The notes: generated by a model not told the origin, from the letters alone. A stretch of 64,000 bases of DNA from Sepioteuthis lessoniana (GCA_963585895.1 OY757917.1:108853969-108917968), one strand, 5' to 3'; positions 10,927-22,257 are shown, counted from the stretch's first letter. A program made the numbers and translations.

Positions 10927-11384
10927 TCAGTGGTTAATCTTTTGGGATCTTATCATAGTGGATTTTCTCTAGGATCAGTGATGTGACTACTTTAAATATA
11001 CCTGCTTTATCTATTTCTGGGATGGTATATTAAGGATGAGTTCTGGATAAGAAAAAAAGGGGTTAATAGAAATTAATGTAATTACAGAAGTATTGGTTTA
11101 CTGAGATGAAGATCATTTTACCACCTCTGGGCATTAAAACTAGATTTAAGGAAACAGTCTTTTGAGGCACTGAACGAAGATGTAGATTGATTGGAGAAGC
11201 GTTAAGCAAATATTTTTTGACTGGCTGTAAATCAAGAAACTCATGAAAGATCTAAAATTGCAATATTCAAGGAACAATGATAATACAAATGCATGATCTC
11301 TATCCACACTGGTTATAGGTAATTTTCTTGGAAACTATTAAGCAGATGTTTTCTCAGAATTGTTTGGTTGAACTAACAGCATTC
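10927..11384. other. No gene seen
   Basis: Spacer without recognisable content. Confidence 0.45.
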
Positions 11385-11955
11385 TTATGCTATACTGAAT
11401 TGTTTGAGTAAATTGAATAGCTTGAAATAGAAATGTTTTTGACAGTTAAACCATACTTACATTTAAACTGCGTGCTTATGCTTAACTGAATTATTTGAAA
11501 TAGAACTGTTTTTCGACATTAAAATTGTATTTACACTTATTGGCCTAGGGGTTAGTGTGTTCGCCAATGGCCTGGGAGACCTGGGTTCAATCCCAGGTCG
11601 AGTCATACCAAAGACTCAAAAAATGGTACTTGATGCCTCCTTGCTTAACACTCAGCATTATAAGGTACGGATCAAGGGTAAAGTAGAGCAATCCAGGGAA
11701 GGAGTAGCGCCCTCCCCTACACATTGGTGTAGTAGCTATCGAAAAGGGAGCCTTCGGGTTACCCTCGACTACTATGAATTGTTACATATAACTGCTTGAA
11801 TAGTTTGAAATAAATGTTTTTGACAATTAAACTGTGTACTTATGCTTAACTGAATTGTTTTCAAAAGAACAGATTATTTACATAAAAATGGATTTGGTGT
11901 TAAATAACCTACAAAGGTTGATATGCCATAAAATCCACCAAACCAAACCAAACCA
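11385..11955 (+). repeat. D element tail and units, copy 4, split by SINE E
   Basis: Units of the 'GCTTAACTGAATTATTTGAA' type lie on both sides of the SINE at 11541-11772. The D tail 'GGTTGATATGCCATAAAATC' with CAAACC repeats closes the element. The head is missing, so this copy is 5'-truncated. Confidence 0.75.
11541..11772 (+). mobile_element. tRNA-derived SINE (family E), near-identical to the copy at 39135-39360
   Basis: Head carries an intact B box inside 'CTGGGTTCAATCCCAGG' and a looser A box near 'GGGGTTAGTGTGTTCG'. The body has 'CTTAACACTCAGCATTATAA', 'AATCCAGGGAAGGAGTAGCG' and 'AAAAGGGAGCCTTCGGGTTA'. By eye, over about 210 bp I find one difference (CCTGGG against CCCGGG) from the reverse complement of 39135-39360. 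The 80-codon open frame at 11557-11799 and its twin at 39115-39417 are chance frames through this non-coding SINE. Confidence 0.92.
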
Positions 11956-13048
11956 GAACTGTTTGCGAGCTTACAAATCTTCTTTTCGTCAACTCTGCCG
12001 TAAACTGAACATAAATATGCAATATTTCTACGGTCACTTAAAACGGTTCCTAGAAAATCTTGGAGACTTAAGTGAGAAACAGGTTGAAAGATTCCTCCTA
12101 GACTTAAGAACTATGAATGAAACGCGGGAAATGGAGATAGTCACATAGACGGTCGGTTACTGCTGGTCTATTCAACGTGATTTTCTTTAGGCAGCTAACA
12201 GCAAGAATCCTTTTCAACGCCAGTTTTGTAATGTCTGTATCAATGGACAGTATCATTAATAATTTTCTATGCTTCTTTCAAAACTATCTGGTTCTATAAT
12301 GCAATTTGATCAATGAGTAAATTCTATATGTATGAAATAGTTTTATTCACGGAAAAAGAATAATATTAATTTGTAGATATAAACACTTGTGCCCTACAAG
12401 TTGTATGCGTAACAGTTTGAGGTATTTCATATCTAACTAAACAGAGCATATGGAGAAAAACTCAAGGCATATTTAGAATAAGCGAGTAAAAAAAGAATCC
12501 CATTATCTTACGCACCAAATTCTGTTCCTTCATGTTATTTATTAATTATGTTTTTTTTTTTTATCTAACTTTTCATGCGTCTGTTTCCGTCTCACACTCA
12601 ATCATTTTAAAATCACATATTTACTGATCAATTGATCTCAATCTCTGAATTTGTCAATGGAATTACCATATTTAATATTTGATCTAATCCAATGAAATTC
12701 TACACTCACAATATTCTTCAAGAGAAGCACGTATGTTTTCCTACGCTATTTTATTGTATATCTATAGACATGACCGACACGAACAAGATTAGGAACAATT
12801 TTTGCTGATTAAATGATTTTAATTTTCTCAGTGTTTCTGAATGATTTTTTTTAAAAATTTAAACTTTTTCATATTTGATTTTGCTTACACTAAGAAAGCT
12901 ACCTGCAAAAAAATGACTTAAGTACCTTATATGGCTTTTCTTTAACGCAAAATAATATTTTAATAGGAATTATTATTCTAACATAATACGTGCAAAATGC
13001 TGAAATTTATTTGTTGTTTTTTTTCTATAAGACAGGATACCTGGAGGG

Positions 13049-13050
<2 letters not shown>

Positions 13051-13100
<50 letters not shown>

Positions 13101-13112
13101 TGTGTGTGTGTA
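13051..13112. repeat. (TA)n(TG)n microsatellite
   Basis: About 22 TA units followed by TG units. Confidence 0.95.
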
Positions 13113-13479
13113 CAAATATGAAAAAACTCAAGAGATTCAGGGAATGATTTTATTTATAGTTTGAATTATTTGTATGCATCAAACTTTTTTTTTTTAAATA
13201 TCAAACCATCATCTGGGTGTTTGAATATGTGATGATGTATTTTCTGAATTTCATTTAAATTAAATTTTGTATTTTTTAAAAGAAACAAAAAAATTAGAAA
13301 GTTTTTGAAATTCTATTTCGGTTAGAGGCGTCCTTTTTCAAATACTGTAATTTGTGTTCGAAATTTAGTTTAAAAACATTATTTCTTTCTTTAAAATATA
13401 TAAAATCTAGCTCATTTTGTTCATATTTACTTTTTTTTCAACATTCCATAACTCCTCTATCTATCAATGTCAACATGAT

Positions 13480-13514
<35 letters not shown>

Positions 13515-13548
13515 GCTTAATGATCGCTCGCACACACACACACATACA
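13480..13548. repeat. (CT)n and (CA)n microsatellites
   Basis: CT run from about 13480 to 13513, short spacer, then a CA run to about 13545. Confidence 0.9.
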
Positions 13549-13989
13549 GTAAAAGTGAACGATTTTAAATAAAGGATTTTGTAACATTTCAGCTCTAATT
13601 TGACTAAATAAGGAGATAAATTGAAAAATTCAGATCATTAAAGCTGTTGTTGTTTGTAATGATACAATTTTACGTCGTTTTTATAATGTATATTCACTAA
13701 CATTTTGCAATCTTTAAAATCAAAGATGTGATTATTTTCTAAATTATATTTTGGCCTGAATGTTGTTATTTTTTTTTAAATCTATTTTATTCCCATGAAT
13801 TCATTTTTCGAAATGTTTCTCTCACATATTCTTTTAATTACAATCAAGTCATTATATAGCTTGAACGGCAGGATTAGATTTAATGTGATTATTGTAATTT
13901 TTATAATTAATTAAATTCTTAATTGTATTTGAACACTTAAGGACTGTTTTGATTCCAAGGTCGGTTCATTTAGCGAAAAATTTTTGTGG

Positions 13990-14515
13990 TTAGATTACTG
14001 GGTAAAATAATATATCTGCGCAATGAATTATTGGAAAATGTATTTTTAGACATTTTTGAAAAAAACATTGACATTTGTGAATTTTGAGAAATTTTATTTT
14101 AGTTACTTGTATCAAGGATTTAGGATACTGAATTAGTTCGAAGGAATTTTCTATAAGGTCAAATTCATCATGAAAAAAGTTAGTGTTGTAAATCATAAAA
14201 GCTTTTTGTTTAAACCAATGATTCTTTGCTTTTTTAGGTTTTGTTATGATGAAACTTAAAATGTGTATAGTCATTTTTATTTGTGGATTTGCGATGAACT
14301 TTAAATTCAAGTTCTTTGTTAACATTTATTAGTAAAATATCAAAGAATTCTAAGGTGTTAATATTTCCTAATTCATGAGTAAAATTTATGGTAGGCTCAA
14401 TATTATTCCATCTATCCGTTATTTTTGTTTGTTCATTATTCAGTTTTTGAAATAAAACGCCGCAAATGGAAATAGTATATTTGAAACTTTTAATTTTTTT
14501 CGTTTCATTTAACAA
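13990..14515 (-). mobile_element. Penelope-like element remnant, C-terminal part of reverse transcriptase
   Basis: Two overlapping minus-strand frames (14234-14515 and 13990-14325) form one protein if a single frameshift near 14240 is allowed. Seen in order: 'PTINFTHELGNINTLEFFDI', 'LLINVNKELEFKVHRKSTNK', 'NDYTHFKFHHNK', then 'FHDEFDLIENSFELIQYPKS'. The motif in which a 'LxFLDxLLI' strand is followed by 'LEFxVxRKxTxxxxYxHF' is typical of Penelope-like RT C-termini (family knowledge). The RT catalytic motifs and any GIY-YIG endonuclease are not visible here. It is a 5'-truncated, frameshifted, inactive remnant. Confidence 0.72.
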
Positions 14516-14689
14516 ATAGAAAGTTTAATCTAAATAAAATTCAGAATATTAAAGTATTACGTAGTCAAACGGTTTGATCATAAAAAATTTTGAAAAAGAA
14601 TAAGTTTAATGTCGACAAATAATTCAAAATATTAACAAAATCATCCTTTTAAAGATTTATACATTTTCATACCATCAGATTTACTTCTT

Positions 14690-14745
14690 TTCTCTCTCTC
14701 ACAGACATACACACACACACAGACATACACACACACACACATGTG
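14690..14745. repeat. (CT)n and (CA)n low-complexity tract
   Basis: Short TC run followed by interrupted ACACAC runs ending in TGTGTATATA. Confidence 0.85.
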
Positions 14746-14869
14746 TATATAGTGGTGGGGACAAATGTATATAAATAAGATATGCCGCTAATATTTCAAA
14801 ATATACTTGTAGAATTAAAATGCTTTGATAATCACTGATCCTAAAATGTGAATGTACTCTAGGTTCAGG

Positions 14870-15090
14870 AGGCTATCCCGTTGAGTGGTTAGATTTATCG
14901 CCTGGCGCCAGAGGCACCCATTTTTGGGTGAGGAATTTTGGAGCCACTGGACGTGTTTGCACCTAAAAAAAGCCTTGTGCTATACTCGCCCGTTTGGTGG
15001 GGCGCTTGATAAATTGCATAAACAATCGGAATAGGTGGTTGTGTGGTTGTAAAACTAAACGGAATTCGCAGGTGAGGTTTCACTTTTGGA
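14870..15090. repeat. GC-richer block, unclassified, possibly related to repeat F
   Basis: Noticeably richer in G+C than its surroundings. It contains 'GAGTGGTTAGATTTATCG', which looks like an A box, the hairpin 'GCACCCATTTTTGGGTG', and 'CGCCCGTTTGGTGGGGCGCT', which resembles 'CACCGGTTGGTGGGGTGCAG' of the F copy at 19436. It could be a degraded tRNA-SINE or a distant F member. Confidence 0.3.
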
Positions 15091-15094
15091 AGTC

Positions 15095-15170
15095 AAGAGA
15101 TATCATTCCTAAGTTCACTGTCACCCGGAGATGTAGTACCAGTTAAGGTCCCATCAGTGAGTCATTCCGA
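15095..15170 (+). repeat. D-element head fragment
   Basis: 'CACCCGGAGATGTAGTACCA' followed by 'GTTAAGGTCCCATC' matches the end of the D head ('CGGAGTGGTAGCACCTGATA', 'GGTCCTATCTATGGGTC'). Confidence 0.5.
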
Positions 15171-15522
15171 TATGTTTCTAAGATTGCTTTGACTTTAAGT
15201 CACATAGCCAAGTTTGAATTACCCAAAAACAAACCAACTATTTAGCTAGTAACGTGGGCGTCCAGTGAAGGGCTTAACATAATAATATACTACAGGCTCT
15301 CTTATTTGGGCAAAGATTTAAAGTATCGATTTAAAAATTTTGCCAACGCAAGAACATAAATTACAATCGTAAATATGAACACTAATACGCTTTTCTAAAT
15401 TATCTATTCCGTTAACATCAATTAAGAATTCGATATTTTAACGTGCTCTGGTATTTCAAAACCTATATCTATTTTCATCATTAACGCAATCAAATCATTT
15501 TAATAGCAACGAAATACTCTCA

Positions 15523-15558
<36 letters not shown>

Positions 15559-16465
15559 CCCTCAATTCTGTTTAGTCCTCTAAATTGTCTCCTGTGTCCA
15601 CACAGAACTGACGGACAACACTGTCATGACAATGTGTATGAGTTCATTTTCATTTGTCTTTTTTATCGTTTTGGTCAGTAATTAATCCTCATCAGAACAC
15701 GCACCGTGTTAGCATGCGTGAAATGCAAAGCAATCTGGACGGATAATCTTGTTAATCATGGCAATCTTTAGATGACTGTTTTTTATTCATCAATTGACTT
15801 CACACTTATAGATTAGTAGCATTAGTTTTCTGACAGAACTATTTGATCTAGAACGTCATCTAGATAAAATGACCACGTCCAACATCTGATAAAACACCCT
15901 ATTGACTCGCTTTTGAATTTATCCGCTTTGATTCACATCAACCAAGCTGCATCACATGGTTTCCTAAGCAATGTACTTACGTTACTCGTATTAAACTCTC
16001 AATTCTCAGAATCTTTTAGTTTTATCGTTCCAGTTATATATTCCCGGTGCTATACGCGTTGAGATTGGGTAGAGTGAGTTTTTTTTTCTTCATGAAAAAA
16101 AAAAATCTTTTTTCCCCTCTCTACTGATTTTAGATTTTCAACACTTTTTTCTGTAAAGTTAAGCGTCGAAAATGAATCTATTTGGAGTTGAGAGAAGATG
16201 ATTGTCAGAATTTTAGTTTTGCCCGACTACACATGATCAAAATTTTGGTCTTTTTTATTTATGCTTTTGAACAGACATTTTAAAACCCTAAATTAGGTTT
16301 TGTTAGACTTAAAACATCCAATTATAAATTCTTAACTTTAAACTTCGTAGAAGTCCAACACTACCTTTCGATTTTAATCGGACTTTGTGGATTTATTCTA
16401 TTTATTTGTTTATCTATTTATTAAACTTCGATTGAGCTGTTGCCCCCACATATTTTCCTTTGTTG
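15171..16465. other. No gene seen
   Basis: AT-rich spacer with a (CT)n(TA)n tract at 15517-15558. No coding signal. Confidence 0.5.
15517..15558. repeat. (CT)n(TA)n microsatellite
   Basis: CTCTCTC run followed by TA repeats. Confidence 0.9.
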
Positions 16466-16469
16466 TTTT

Positions 16470-17055
16470 TGACTTCTGAATTATATTTCTTCCTGTCGCT
16501 ATTTACACGATTGTTTTTCATATTTGCTAAATATAGAAAATAGTTTTCCACTTTTTCTTGATAAAACCTGATTTGAAATTTAAAATGCATTTTAAAATCT
16601 TTTTACAAAGGTAGTTAAGCAATAGCTTACCTATCTTGCCAGACTTGATCGCCATTTCCTTTTGTTCCTATTGAACATTTTTTTTTTTATTTAGCCGTCT
16701 TAATTTTCACAATAGACACGTATTCATGAGTACAGAAGGGCTAGGAGAATATTTTTTACCTTTTATTTCTTTATTTATACTTCTTTCTGGCACTATTTAT
16801 GGTATAGTTTTTGAGCGTTTGATTCTTACAAAATATAGAAGATACCATTATTCAAAATTTTCTTAGAAGTATGGTTTTGAAATTTTAAATGCATTTCAAA
16901 ATATCTATGCAAAAATAATCACGCTTTATATTACCAAGTTGAAGTGTTTATATCTCGTCGGCTCTTTTTTGTCCTGGTTCAACACTTTTTGGTCTAAGCT
17001 GTTTTAATTTCCCCAATAGACACGTGTTCACATTAAGGAAATGAGGGAAGGGATA
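16470..17055 (+). repeat. Two diverged direct copies of a block of about 290 bp
   Basis: First copy about 16478-16760, second about 16770-17050. Matched landmarks in the same order: 'CTTCCTGTCGCTATTTA' and 'CTTTCTGGCACTATTTA'; 'AAATATAGAAAATA' and 'AAATATAGAAGATA'; 'TTTAAAATGCATTTTAAAAT' and 'TTTAAATGCATTTCAAAAT'; 'AATAGACACGTATTCA' and 'AATAGACACGTGTTCA'. The copies are old. A third, weaker copy may follow. Confidence 0.65.
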
Positions 17056-17637
17056 GTATATGATTTTTATTTTATATTTTTTGCTTGAGATAGTCGTAAA
17101 AAGGTTAAAAACCTATAAACATAGACAATCCGCTCAGAGTTCTACGAAAATAAGGAAATACAAGTTGATTCTGATTAATAAGTTTGGCATCCAGATTTTA
17201 AAGCATTTTAAACCTTTTTTGGTTATTTGATAGCAAACCCAGTCATTACCATGATTCTCAGGTCTGTTTTGAACCGGCGTGGTAATACCTATTTTAGTTC
17301 AATCAGTGTCAAATTGATATGTTTTGAATATTGCAAGTACTAAATTCATGAAACTGTAAAATAATTTGCAAACAACTGCTTATAATTAATAAACTCAAAC
17401 AGTTATTTTAAACTATTCATGTATAATGTATTGGTATTGAAATATACAAAGTATTAAACTGAATTTAATAAATTATACACAAATATTCAATATTTTATAT
17501 AACTCTGTGCAAGCAAATAATTATAGAAAAATAGGTTAAATTGCAGATGATTTAAATGGAACACTGAAAATATTGGTATGATTATAATCAAACATCTAAA
17601 TAGAATTAGGTATTAAATAACTCAGGAAACGTTAATT
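17056..17637. other. No gene seen
   Basis: AT-rich. Phrases such as 'AATAATTTGCAAACAACTGC' recall the H-type units at 55320 and 56730 but the match is weak. Confidence 0.4.
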
Positions 17638-18200
17638 GCCCAGTCGGCTTGGGGGTGGGGTGGCTGTAGAATACACTGACTGTTTCTCTGCAGAGAGGTG
17701 AGATCCCATCGAACGAGTGTCCTTGATAAAATACTAAACAATCTAATGGTGAGGTTCCAGTAATGCTGGAGTTATGGGGAATACGGAGAACTCTTCATTA
17801 CCATTGCTCTCAGGTCCACTTAGACTCAGAGTGGAAGCACCAGATAAGGTCCATCTCTAAGGGTCAAATAGAACTAAACTCTGTACTTATGCTAAACTGA
17901 ATTACTTAAAATAGAACTGTTTGACATTTAAACTACGTAAACTGAACTGTTTGAAAGGGAACTGTTTTTGTATGCTAAACGGAATTGTTTAAATATACTC
18001 TTTTTGACATTGGAAGTGTACTTACGCTAGATTGAACTGTTTGAATAAAATGAATAGATTGAAATAGAAATGTTTTTGATAATGCATACTTAAGCTAAAG
18101 TGAATTGTTTGAAATAGAACTGTTTATTTTTATAAAAATATATTTGGCATTAAATAACCAACAAAGGTTGATATGCCATAAAACCCAAACAAACAAACAA
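17638..18200 (+). repeat. D element, copy 5, complete head to tail
   Basis: Head starts 'CCCAGTCGGCTTGGGGGT', includes 'GAGTGTCCTTGATAAAATAC', 'CAGTAATGCTGGAGTTATGG' and 'AGAGTGGAAGCACCAGATAA'. About five 55-bp-type units follow, and the tail 'GGTTGATATGCCATAAAACC' ends in CAAA repeats. Confidence 0.85.
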
Positions 18201-18334
18201 GAAAAAGTTGAGGTATCTTTGAAAGCAAATAAACCAAACTCATTGATTATCATTCGCAGACAAAATCTCTGGTTTTAAGATATTACAAAAATATGCATTT
18301 GTAAACCATAACATTTTTAAGGATTTTTTTTATG

Positions 18335-18456
18335 CCTTTGGGTTTAGTTAGGCTGAGAACCTTTCGGCTCAGTGCATGGGTTAGAGACACCGGACGAGTT
18401 GAGATGAGACCTGCCTCGGGGGAAGACGGTTTTTGCATCGAGTTTTAAACTTTCAA
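18335..18456 (+). repeat. Repeat F, copy 1 (truncated)
   Basis: 'GGGTTTAGTTAGGCTGAGAA' through 'GACGAGTTGAGATGAGACCT' and 'GAAGACGGTTTT' match 19445-19550 closely. A hairpin is visible: GGCTGAG, loop, CTCAG(TG). It stops where the antisense SINE C begins. Confidence 0.8.
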
Positions 18457-18693
18457 GGTTTGGTTTGGTTTCTTTGTTTAATGGCATATCAACCTTTGTC
18501 GGTTATTTAATGACAAATCTATTCTTTTAGAAGAACAGTAGTGGTACTATTTAACCCATACCAAGGAGAATAAGTGGGGTCATACTTTTCCCAAGGTTAT
18601 TTGCCCGAAAGTGAACGTAATCGCGCGACTGGAGTACGAACTTACTTACTACGATTCCGCAGTCCATCGCTTTAACCATTACACCACGAGGAC
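18457..18693 (-). mobile_element. tRNA-derived SINE (family C), antisense
   Basis: In the + strand the tail comes first ('TTTAATGGCATATCAACC', 'TTATTTAATGACAAAT'), then the body with 'CCCGAAAGTGAACGTAATCG', then the inverted tRNA-like head 'GCTTTAACCATTACACCACG' (A box read backwards). The last part of its tail is the same sequence as the D-element tail. Confidence 0.85.
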
Positions 18694-19435
18694 TGGGAGT
18701 GGTAACGTCTTCTGGGATACTGACGAGCTATTTTAGGCGAATATATAAACGGATATTAATGAATATGACGACTGTGTCATATAACACTTGAAATTTCAAA
18801 ATCTGTATCCGGTCTCATAGAAAATTTAAGAACCAATGAAAATATTTTAATCATTCAGGAGGAGAACAATAAGGAGGAAATGACGATACATAATTTTTGT
18901 AGCTAAGTGAATGTGTGTGTCGGGGTTTTGCGTACTCATGGATATAAAGTTATTTATTAGGCTTGATTCACTAGAATGAAAGACAGAATACTGTGACATA
19001 TTCTGAAAAAAAGACTGTTACTTACAATTTTTTGAATAGATTGGACTATATTTGCAATATTGAAGTCATGAGATACATACATACTCATTGAAAGTTTCGG
19101 TTGCCTATATTCATATCAACTTAGCGATTTATTCTTAGCATGAGATATGATTGTGCTTCTGTTCGTGTGTTATTTGGGAATACAGCCTAAACATATAAAC
19201 ATGCGGATATATTTATGCTGGTAGACTTAAAAAGAATAACTTGATTTAGACTGATGTCGATATAAGGGAGAAAATGATAATGAATTGACCTTGTTTGAGT
19301 GGAGATTTGTCATCATCTCGAAATCCTTCAGCTTATGTTATGCTGACATTCTACAAAACAGTCGGAAAAGTTGATCTATCCTTGAATATCTACATATCCT
19401 AACAGAATTAATTCATTTGTAATATAATGGCTGAG
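18694..19435. other. No gene seen
   Basis: Unique spacer, no coding signal. Confidence 0.5.
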
Positions 19436-19680
19436 GGATTTCGGTTTATGCATTTGGGTTTAGTTAGGCTGAGAACCTTTCGGCTCAGTGCATGGGTTAG
19501 AGACACCGGACGAGTTGAGATGAGACCTGCTTCTGAGGAAGACGGTTAGTTTTCGCTGGCTCGCGGAGACCTTTGGGGTGGGTGCCACACCGGTTGGTGG
19601 GGTGCAGATGAAAAAGCCAGTATAGAAAGATTGTGCTTTTCCCCTTATGTCGAAACCTTTAACTCAAAGGTAATAAAAGA
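19436..19680 (+). repeat. Repeat F, copy 2 (longer)
   Basis: Same start as copy 1 ('GGGTTTAGTTAGGCTGAGAA', 'CACCGGACGAGTTGAGATGA'), then extends through 'TCGCTGGCTCGCGGAGACCT', 'CACCGGTTGGTGGGGTGCAG' and 'AAAGCCAGTATAGAAAG'. It is GC-rich relative to the window. No open frame and no clear A/B boxes; the family is unknown to me. Confidence 0.75.
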
Positions 19681-20117
19681 TTTCGTACCTGAACTGAGAA
19701 GTCGTTACGTGTTTTTCGAATTTCGAGATCCTATGTTCTATGTATATATGTAATGAACGTCCCATGTACATTTCGCATATTCGTGTATATGGCTATGGTG
19801 CACTTGTTCGTTTACTTTCGCCGGTTTTGTCACTCATTCTTCATGCAGTGTGTGTTTTTGAAAATAGATGATTGTCTACTGGTTTTGGTTGAAACATGTA
19901 TCATTTCCAAAAAGAAAGGAAAATAAACTAACCAAAGAATAATTTTCTTTATTCTTCGATCAATCCTGCTATGGGGACGGCATATGTGACACTTACACTA
20001 AGTGAATAGGTCCTCACTAACACGATAAGGACGAAAACTTGCATTCTGCCAAATTATGTATAGCATAATGTCTAACAGCCAAATTCGGACTACTACTCCT
20101 CTGAAATGTTCCGTCCA

Positions 20118-20320
20118 ACGGCCGACCTCCAACAGCTGATCTCTTGAACTCCATCGGTCTGTCAAACGGGTGACCCAAACTGCTGGTCTCTTGAACTGCC
20201 ATTGGTCTGTCAAACGGGTGACCCCAAACTGCTGGTATCTCAAACTGCCACTGCTCCGGCCAACAGCCGGATACCTAAATGCTGGTCTTTCGAACTGCCA
20301 CTGGTCTGTTCAATTTTTAA
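20118..20320 (+). repeat. Minisatellite, period 48-50 bp, about 4 units
   Basis: Units share 'CTGGTCTCTTGAACTGCCAT', 'TGGTCTGTCAAACGGGTGAC' and 'CCAAACTGCTGGT'. Repeat starts at about 20133, 20182, 20231 and 20281 give a 48-50 bp period. Several overlapping open frames here are translations of the repeat, which is stop-poor on both strands. Confidence 0.85.
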
Positions 20321-21335
20321 CTGCCTGTTTAGATATGTGTCTCCGACTACTATCGAAAAAATCCCGTCTCGCGGGAACCAAAATGTGTATTTAAAATGAG
20401 ATCCTTGTCTACTGACACCAGGCCGTACTAACCCCAAATTCTTCAGTTTATTAGGGACATGAAAAAAAAAAAAAAATAATTTTCATTCCAATAGAGAAAT
20501 CTCTTTTTCTATTTTGTTATTTATCAACATCTGTGGAACTCTGTACCGTTTTTAGCTTAGCTTTTGATATTCCTATACACACACACCATCATATACATAC
20601 GTATACACTGTCCATGCCCGCAAATCCATACAGATATTAACACACCCACTGGTATAGTTAGACGTATACATTACGCCTACAGGAATATATACTTATATAG
20701 AAACGCAAACACCAGAACGCATTTGTATTATTGAATATAAGTATGTTCACGGAGGTGCAGAAAATCTTATTGTGTCATATTACGAAAGTTCTCTAGATGC
20801 TTTTAGATATATAAGTATAATAAAAGAGACCCAACAACAATTCCTCATCATTTAAAAAAAAATAAATCGATACATTTAAAATGTTTCACGAACATATTAC
20901 AATAAACAGTATAATTTGTATTTGGATGATAATTTTGCGAGACCGAAATATTTGCTGGATATTAATTTTTAATCATCAAAATCTTTGATTTAACTGATAT
21001 AAGCATAAAATGCTAATTGGAACTCTTCACCTCTTTTTAAATAAACATCCGAAACATTATATATCACTGTTGCATTAGGAAATATAACGTATGAAATGTC
21101 TTCTGATAATAGGCGTACTTTTATCGCAAAGTGTTATAATCGTCATCTTTGGAGTTTAAGTTCTATAATGGAATGTAAAATAATTTTCAGAACATAACCC
21201 CTCCTCACCGAAAAAACAGTATTCTCTACCATTTTTAAATAGATGTTGGAAGAAAAGATTGATTCTTGACATACATAAAAGGATTAGCTTGAAGTGTAAA
21301 TCAAATATTCTCATTCAAAATTTATTTCTAATTTT

Positions 21336-21338
<3 letters not shown>
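20321..21338. other. No gene seen
   Basis: AT-rich spacer, no coding signal. Confidence 0.5.

Positions 21339-21339
<1 letters not shown>

Positions 21340-21394
<55 letters not shown>
21340..21394. repeat. (TA)n microsatellite
   Basis: About 26 TA dinucleotides. Confidence 0.95.
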
Positions 21395-21396
<2 letters not shown>

Positions 21397-21696
21397 GACG
21401 TCCTTAAAATCAGAAAATTATGAATGAAATGAAAATTATTCCTTAACCCCAGTTTTACATTTTATTTGTTTTTCTCTTTCATCAGGTACTCGTACATACG
21501 TTTCACAACTTCCAAATATTTGTTAATTCCTGTATGACACTATAAGCTTTTCCGTTCTGACCTGCATATATTCGGGTCGAATAAGGCTTAAGCATATAGA
21601 TACGACAGTACTTTTACGATGGATCATGCTTTTAGATGTAGCATATATGCATTTATATGCACATGAGAGCAAGTATATATAAATATACATGTATAT

Positions 21697-21911
21697 GTTG
21701 GCAGCATTTCTTCGTAAATACAAATTTAATTAAACAAAATAGACATTTTCTGTCTACATATTTTCTTCTGGATCTGTTCGTATTCCCGTATTGCTTTTAT
21801 CGTATTCGGCGAGAATTGATTTATATGTTGTCCATAGTTGTACGTATCCCTAGTACTTTCAGCTTGACTTTGGGTCATCATCATGGGAGGATCTATAACA
21901 AAAGTGATGTA
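21697..21911 (+). repeat. Repeat K arm A (inverted-repeat left arm)
   Basis: Contains 'AGACATTTTCTGTCTACATA', 'TTCGTATTCCCGTATTGCTT' and 'GGAGGATCTATAACAAAAGT'. It is the reverse complement of 22258-22450 and in direct orientation with 22084-22257. Confidence 0.85.
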
Positions 21912-21934
21912 ACTTTTGTTTTTGCATATTACTA

Positions 21935-22186
21935 CTACGTAAGAGCGTCTTTATCTTTGAAGATTATAGCGTTGATGTTATTCTTGCAGACTGTAATTTG
22001 TCTCTTCACGAGATCACGTCTGTATTCCAAAGTGTTGTTATATTTATGAGCTGCAGGGTCATGAAGTTTAAAATATGTATATTTTGGCAGCATTTCGTCG
22101 TTAATATAAATTTCATTAAACATAATAGACATTTTCTGTCTACATATTTTCTTCTGGATACGTTTGTATTCCCGTATTGCTTTCAT
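21935..22186 (-). other. Coding-like frame inside repeat K, unknown
   Basis: An 83-codon minus-strand frame with 'IREYKRIQKKICRQKMSIMF', 'YTYFKLHDPAAHKYNN' and 'YRRDLVKRQITVCKNN'. The first part is echoed on the plus strand in arm B (22370-22444, 'VREYERIQKKMCRQKISTMF'), so the peptide has been copied as part of a repeat. Residue content is protein-like. I suspect a fragment of a mobile-element protein but cannot name the family. Confidence 0.35.
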
Positions 22187-22257
22187 CGTATTCGACGGGA
22201 ACTGATTTAAGTATTGCCCATACTTGTATGTATCACTAGTACCTTCTGCCCGACGAA
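22084..22257 (+). repeat. Repeat K, direct copy A'
   Basis: Repeats 'TTGGCAGCATTTC', 'AGACATTTTCTGTCTACATA' and 'GTATTCCCGTATTGCTTTCA' of arm A with scattered changes. Confidence 0.85.

Larger units (their letters stand above)
11956..13989. other. No gene seen
   Basis: Two kilobases of AT-rich DNA. It holds a (TA)n(TG)n tract (13051-13112) and (CT)n/(CA)n runs (about 13480-13548). The frame 11834-12148 starts in the D tail and continues into unique sequence with 'FRQLCRKLNINMQYFYGHLK'; I recognise no domain. Confidence 0.45.

Noticed and set aside
18335..18440. Hammerhead-type ribozyme in repeat F
   Set aside because: A stem-loop is present but the CUGANGA and GAAA core motifs are not in the required order on either strand.
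20017..20437. Cluster of overlapping open frames on both strands
   Set aside because: They are produced by the 48-50 bp minisatellite, which lacks stops.
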